This document shows, piece after piece, positions 6,282-9,136 of a stretch of 9,136 nucleotides of DNA (its first letter is position 1; every line of letters begins with the position of its first letter). Where the stretch lies: assembly GCA_004296815.1 (NCBI GenBank), contig SCVT01000087.1, positions 1 through 9,136 of the forward strand. The letters run 5' to 3'. The notes beneath the pieces are model-generated. The model saw only the letters and a program-made list of their open reading frames with translations, was not told the origin of the DNA and made no database searches. A program made the position numbers and the translations under genes. The stretch comes from Reyranella sp. Lineage in GTDB: Bacteria; Pseudomonadota; Alphaproteobacteria; Reyranellales; Reyranellaceae.

Positions 6282-7067
6282 CTATTTCTGAAACGCGCGC
6301 ACCTTCGCCTGGTGCGCGCGGGCCGCGCCCGTGAGCATCGGCAGGTCGTTGCCCGAGAGCAGGAACTTCATCCCCTTGTCGGTGTAGAGCTTCAGCAGCT
6401 CTTCCGTGTAGGCGCCGCCCATGCCCGGCCACTTGCCGTGCTTCTTGCAGGCGGCGATGACCTTGTCGACGGCGGCCTGGACCTTCGGATTGCCCGTGTC
6501 GCCGGGGATGCCCATCTCCATCGAGAGATCGCTCGAGCCGACCAGCAGGCAGTCGATGCCAGGGACCGCGGCGATCGCCTCGGCGTTCTCGACTGCCTTC
6601 GGCGTCTCGATCATCACCGTGATCAGCGTGTTGTCGTCGCTCTTGGCGGTCATCTCGCCGAGCGGCATGGGCGCGTAGTCGAACTGCGCCTGGCCGCCGC
6701 CGACCGAACGATGGCCACGCGGCGGATAGCGCAGCTTGTCGGCGATCTCCTTGGCTTCCTCGGCCGTGTCGACATGGGGGATGACGATGCCGAGAGCGCC
6801 GCCGTCGAGGACGCGCGTCGCCATCGTGAGCTCGCCATAGGGCACGCGCACGATCGGCGCGATGCCGGAATCCTGTGCGGCGATCGCGATCTCGCAGGCG
6901 GTCTCGATCGACATCGAGCCGTGCTCGAGGTCGATGAACAGCCAGTCGAAGCCCGCCGCCTTCATCACCTTGACGATGTCGACATTGCGCACGAGGCGGA
7001 TGCCGATGCCGATCGACAGCTCGTTCTTCTTCAGCCGCGCCTTGGCGACATTGACCGCGAACGCCAT
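6282..7067 (-). CDS. HpcH/HpaI-family class II pyruvate aldolase
   Basis: Encodes 261 residues, the standard length. Family members catalyse metal-dependent retro-aldol cleavage of 4-hydroxy-2-oxo acids to pyruvate plus an aldehyde (4-hydroxy-2-oxoheptanedioate, 2-keto-3-deoxy-rhamnonate and similar). The TIM-barrel motifs are all present: FIDLEHG with His49, IVRVPYG with Arg74, GIVIPHVDTAEEA (93-105), GHRSVGG (118-124), MIETPKAVEN with Glu154, and LLVGSSDLS with Asp180. These four residues sit at offsets of +4 to +5 from His45, Arg70, Glu149 and Asp175 of E. coli HpaI as I recall it, so the catalytic base and the divalent-metal site are intact. The start at 7067 has a strong GGGAGGAG ribosome site close upstream; a form 16 codons longer has none visible. 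Cytoplasmic. It converges on the ThDP gene and diverges from the VOC gene. The exact hydroxy-oxo acid is unknown. Confidence 0.93.
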   Translation of the reverse strand: MAFAVNVAKARLKKNELSIGIGIRLVRNVDIVKVMKAAGFDWLFIDLEHGSMSIETACEIAIAAQDSGIAPIVRVPYGELTMATRVLDGGALGIVIPHVDTAEEAKEIADKLRYPPRGHRSVGGGQAQFDYAPMPLGEMTAKSDDNTLITVMIETPKAVENAEAIAAVPGIDCLLVGSSDLSMEMGIPGDTGNPKVQAAVDKVIAACKKHGKWPGMGGAYTEELLKLYTDKGMKFLLSGNDLPMLTGAARAHQAKVRAFQK

Positions 7068-7113
7068 ATCTCCTCCCGTGGAATCTCTTGATGCGCGGGG
7101 TAAGCTAGTCGCC
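7068..7113. promoter_or_regulatory. Divergent intergenic region between aldolase and VOC genes
   Basis: These 46 bases lie between two outward-reading start codons. One part is the aldolase ribosome site. The remainder must hold or adjoin promoters for both genes, but I can point to no good -35/-10 pair. The VOC gene has only GGGGTAAG, more than 8 bases upstream of its ATG, as a possible weak ribosome site. Confidence 0.3.
7070..7077 (-). promoter_or_regulatory. Shine-Dalgarno of the aldolase gene
   Basis: GGGAGGAG on the minus strand is a near-perfect anti-16S match. Its GGAGG core ends 4 bases before the ATG at 7067, a slightly short spacing. It settles the start against the in-frame upstream start at 7115. 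Confidence 0.75.
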
Positions 7114-7488
7114 ATGACCTTCCATGTCGAACGGATCGACCATGTCGTGCTGCGGGTGCGAGACCTCGCGGCGATGGTGAAATTCTACGAGCAGGCGCTG
7201 GGCTTCAAGGAGGAGCGGCGCATCGAGAGGCTGGGCCTCGTGCAGATGCGCGCCGGCGCGTCGATGCTCGACCTCGTCCACGCCGAGCGCGGCACGGGAC
7301 GGAACATGGATCATCTCTGCTTCCGCGTGGAGCCGTTCGATCGTGACGCCATCGTCAAGATGCTCGCGCCGTTCGGCATATCGGTCGGCGAAACCGTCGA
7401 GCGCTATGGTGCGGAGGGCAACGGTCCGTCGGTCTACTTCGACGATCCCGAAGGCAATCAGATCGAATTGAAGGGCCCAGCGAAATAG
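7114..7488 (+). CDS. VOC-superfamily (glyoxalase/extradiol dioxygenase fold) protein
   Basis: Encodes 124 residues, a single two-module VOC unit typical of glyoxalase-I-like and fosfomycin-resistance-like proteins. Module 1 starts with IDHVVLRVRDL (His10), followed by KFYEQALGF, the classic first helix. Module 2 starts with MDHLCFRVE (His67) and ends with VYFDDPEGNQIELKGP (Glu118). His10, Asp53 (in SMLDLV), His67 and Glu118 occupy the positions expected for the four metal ligands of glyoxalase I, so a divalent-metal site is likely. Such enzymes isomerise glutathione hemithioacetals, open epoxides or cleave aromatic rings; the reaction here is not determined. The strong DPEGNQIEL ending is typical of bleomycin/glyoxalase-like VOC proteins. 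The start at 7114 is chosen because the first strand begins at residue 8 and upstream sequence belongs to the divergent aldolase gene. Cytoplasmic. Confidence 0.88.
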   Translation: MTFHVERIDHVVLRVRDLAAMVKFYEQALGFKEERRIERLGLVQMRAGASMLDLVHAERGTGRNMDHLCFRVEPFDRDAIVKMLAPFGISVGETVERYGAEGNGPSVYFDDPEGNQIELKGPAK

Positions 7489-7590
7489 GGCGGCGCATTA
7501 GCGCTTGGCCGCTGCATACGATGTGCTAGCCTCCCGGCCAACGGGGAATAACAACACGCCCGCTTAGCGTGAGTCTGGGAGGACTTGCAG
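7489..7590 (+). promoter_or_regulatory. Leader of the ABC binding-protein gene, with candidate promoter
   Basis: A 102-base gap follows the VOC stop. A weak sigma-70-like candidate is TTGGCC (7505-7510), a 16-base spacer, and TAGCCT (7527-7532), which would give a leader of roughly 50 bases. The stretch around 7540-7560 (ggggaataacaacac) is the most A-rich in the area. A short GCGC-ATTA-GCGC palindrome at 7493-7504 is too small to call a terminator. The binding-protein gene probably has its own promoter here. Confidence 0.35.
7577..7583 (+). promoter_or_regulatory. Shine-Dalgarno of the ABC binding-protein gene
   Basis: GGGAGGA with 7 bases to ATG 7591 is a strong, well-spaced ribosome site. 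It fixes the start directly in front of a clear signal peptide and fits high expression, as is usual for periplasmic binding proteins. Confidence 0.8.
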
Positions 7591-9136
7591 ATGTACACCC
7601 GCCTGGCATTCGTTGCCGGCAGCCTGGCTGCTTTTGTCGCCGTGTCGGCGCCTGCCTTCGCCCAGAAGTCGGGCGGCACGCTCCGTGTCTCGCACCGTGA
7701 CAACCCGCCGAGCGCCTCAGTCCATGAAGAGGCGACGATCTCGGTGAACATGCCGTTCATGTCGGTCTTCAACAACCTGATGATGTTCGATCCGAAGGAG
7801 AAGACCAACAGCCCCGACAAGCTGGTGCCCGAGCTGGCCGAGAGCTGGTCGTACGATCCGACCAACACCAAGCTCACCTTCAAGCTGCGCCAGGGCGTGA
7901 AGTGGCACGATGGCAAGCCGTTCTCGTCGAAGGACGTGAAGTGCACCTGGGACGCGCTGCGCGGCGACGAGAAGCAGGAGATCATCCGCAAGAACCCGCG
8001 CAAGGTCTGGTACAAGAACCTCAAGGAAGTGACGACCAACGGCGACAACGAGGTGACCTTCGTCCTCGAGCGTGTTCAGCCGTCGTTCATTTCGATGCTG
8101 GCTGCCGGCTACTCGCCGGTCTACCCGTGCCACGTCGATGCGAGGACGATGCGCTCCAAGCCGATCGGCACCGGTCCGTTCAAGGTCGTCGACTTCAAGC
8201 GCAACGAATCGATCAAGCTCGTGAAGAACGCCGACTACTGGAAGAAGGGCCGGCCCTATCTCGATGCCGTCGAGTTCAAGATCGTGCCCAACCGCAGCAC
8301 GCGTGTGCTCGGCTTCGTCGCCGGCGAGTTCGACCTCACCTTCGATTCCGACATCACCTTCCCGCTGCTCAAGGACGTGAAGGGCCAGAAGGCCGATGCG
8401 GTGTGCGAGGCGCGGCCGACCAACGTCCATTCGAACCTGCTGGTCAACCGCGACGCGCCGCCGTTCGACAATCCCAAGCTGCGCGAGGCGCTGGTCTATG
8501 CGATCGACCGCAAGCCGTTCAGCGACATCCTGGCCCAGGGCAACGATCTGCGCGGCGCCACCATGCTGCCGCCGCCGGCCGGCGTCTGGGGCATGACGCA
8601 GGACGAGTTGCAGAAGCTGCCGGGCTTCGGGCCCGACCCCGAGAAGAACCGTGCCGAAGCCCAGAAGATCATGAAGGAGCTGGGCTACGGTCCCGACAAG
8701 CCGCTCAAGATCAAGGTGGCGACCCGCAACATCGCGATCTATCGCGACCCGGCCGTCATCCTGATCGACCAGCTCAAGCAGATCTACATCGACGCCGAGC
8801 TCGAGCCGATCGACACGACGATCTGGTACAACAAGGTGCAGTCGAAACAGTATCAGGTTGGCCTCAACCTGACGGGCGCCGGCCTCGACGATCCGGACGG
8901 CGTCTTCTACGAGAACTTCTACAGCACGTCCGACCGCAACTACACGGCCTACAAGAACCCCGAGATCGACAAGATGATCGATGCTCAGTCGGCCGAGACG
9001 GACATTGCCAAGCGCAAGGTGCTGGTGGGCGAGATCGAGCGTGCCCTGCTGAAGGATGCGGCCCGTCCGCCGATCAACCACAACGTGGCCAACACCTGCT
9101 GGGCGCCGGCACTGAAGAACCTCGTGCTGCAGCACA
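7591..9136 (+). CDS. ABC transporter substrate-binding protein, SBP_bac_5 (peptide/nickel) family, 3' end cut by window
   Basis: The frame is open from ATG 7591 to the window end, 515 complete codons with no stop; family members are usually 510-550 residues, so only a short tail is missing. Residues 1-24 form a Sec signal peptide (MYTR, a hydrophobic core, then SAPAFA before Gln25) with no lipobox, so the mature protein should be periplasmic. The SBP_bac_5 landmarks are LVPELAESW (78-86), FKLRQGVKWHDGKPFSSKDV (97-116), PIGTGPFKV (191-199), NADYWKKGRPYLDAVEFK (213-230), LREALVYAIDR (297-307) and GLDDPDG (431-437). The family binds oligopeptides but also opines, glutathione, sugars, cellobiose and other solutes, so the ligand is open. 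Permease and ATPase genes would be expected just downstream, outside the window. A long open frame on the opposite strand is a codon-usage shadow. Confidence 0.95.
   Translation, partial: MYTRLAFVAGSLAAFVAVSAPAFAQKSGGTLRVSHRDNPPSASVHEEATISVNMPFMSVFNNLMMFDPKEKTNSPDKLVPELAESWSYDPTNTKLTFKLRQGVKWHDGKPFSSKDVKCTWDALRGDEKQEIIRKNPRKVWYKNLKEVTTNGDNEVTFVLERVQPSFISMLAAGYSPVYPCHVDARTMRSKPIGTGPFKVVDFKRNESIKLVKNADYWKKGRPYLDAVEFKIVPNRSTRVLGFVAGEFDLTFDSDITFPLLKDVKGQKADAVCEARPTNVHSNLLVNRDAPPFDNPKLREALVYAIDRKPFSDILAQGNDLRGATMLPPPAGVWGMTQDELQKLPGFGPDPEKNRAEAQKIMKELGYGPDKPLKIKVATRNIAIYRDPAVILIDQLKQIYIDAELEPIDTTIWYNKVQSKQYQVGLNLTGAGLDDPDGVFYENFYSTSDRNYTAYKNPEIDKMIDAQSAETDIAKRKVLVGEIERALLKDAARPPINHNVANTCWAPALKNLVLQH

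Noticed and set aside
6312..7091. A 259-codon plus-strand open frame opposite the aldolase gene.
   Set aside because: Its composition is typical of a shadow frame, while the aldolase on the other strand has all four active-site residues and a strong ribosome site.
6862..7113. An 84-codon N-terminal extension of the VOC protein.
   Set aside because: It overlaps the divergent aldolase gene and adds no VOC-like sequence; the first VOC strand begins just after ATG 7114.
7493..7504. GCGC-ATTA-GCGC palindrome after the VOC gene as a terminator.
   Set aside because: Only 4 base pairs and no T-run; expected by chance in GC-rich sequence.
7717..9135. A 472-codon open frame on the minus strand opposite the ABC binding protein.
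   Set aside because: Its translation is low-complexity Arg/Leu/Val/His/Asp-rich without any domain, as expected for the complement of a GC-rich gene. The plus strand carries a signal peptide, ribosome site and full SBP_bac_5 motifs.

Overview
This GC-rich window is protein-coding almost throughout. Its gene content suggests an alphaproteobacterium of soil or water with many transporters, of the Reyranella/Bradyrhizobium/Rhodospirillales kind. That placement is an impression from protein style (TTT 'Bug' binding protein, GMC dehydrogenase, HCCA-isomerase-like DsbA protein, peptide-type ABC binding protein), not a demonstrated taxonomy. I see no tRNA, rRNA, insertion sequence, CRISPR array, phage gene or origin.

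Layout, left to right: (1) The 3' end of a TTT-type periplasmic binding protein gene (2-400, +), followed 3 bases later by a small NTF2/SnoaL-like protein (404-769, +). (2) Converging on these, a two-gene minus-strand unit: an FMO-like FAD/NAD(P)-binding oxidoreductase (2389-3858) transcribed first, then a GMC oxidoreductase (777-2375), 13 bases apart. (3) Divergent from it across 46 bases, a two-gene plus-strand unit: a 2-hydroxychromene-2-carboxylate-isomerase-like DsbA-fold protein (3905-4537) and a ThDP-dependent benzoylformate-decarboxylase-like enzyme (4551-6203), also 13 bases apart. (4) A convergent gap of 78 bases with two perfect-stem hairpins. (5) An HpcH/HpaI-type class II aldolase on the minus strand (6282-7067). 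(6) Divergent across another 46 bases, a VOC/glyoxalase-fold protein (7114-7488, +). (7) A 102-base leader, then a nearly complete secreted SBP_bac_5 (peptide/nickel class) ABC binding protein (7591 to the window end, +).

The set reads as an accessory catabolic region: two binding proteins for import, and cytoplasmic enzymes for alcohol oxidation (GMC), flavin-dependent oxidation (FMO-like), isomerisation (HCCA-like), 2-oxo-acid decarboxylation or carboligation (ThDP enzyme), retro-aldol cleavage (HpaI-like) and metal-dependent ring or thiol-adduct chemistry (VOC). A shared pathway for an aromatic or branched 2-oxo-acid substrate is plausible, but this is inference. No substrate can be read from the sequence, and transcription in several separate units weakens the one-pathway idea.

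I did not find a clearly new kind of system. The points most worth a second look are residue-level: the FMO-like protein has lost the usual glycines of its second dinucleotide-binding loop at a 9-bp tandem duplication, and the ThDP enzyme keeps some benzoylformate decarboxylase catalytic residues but not others.
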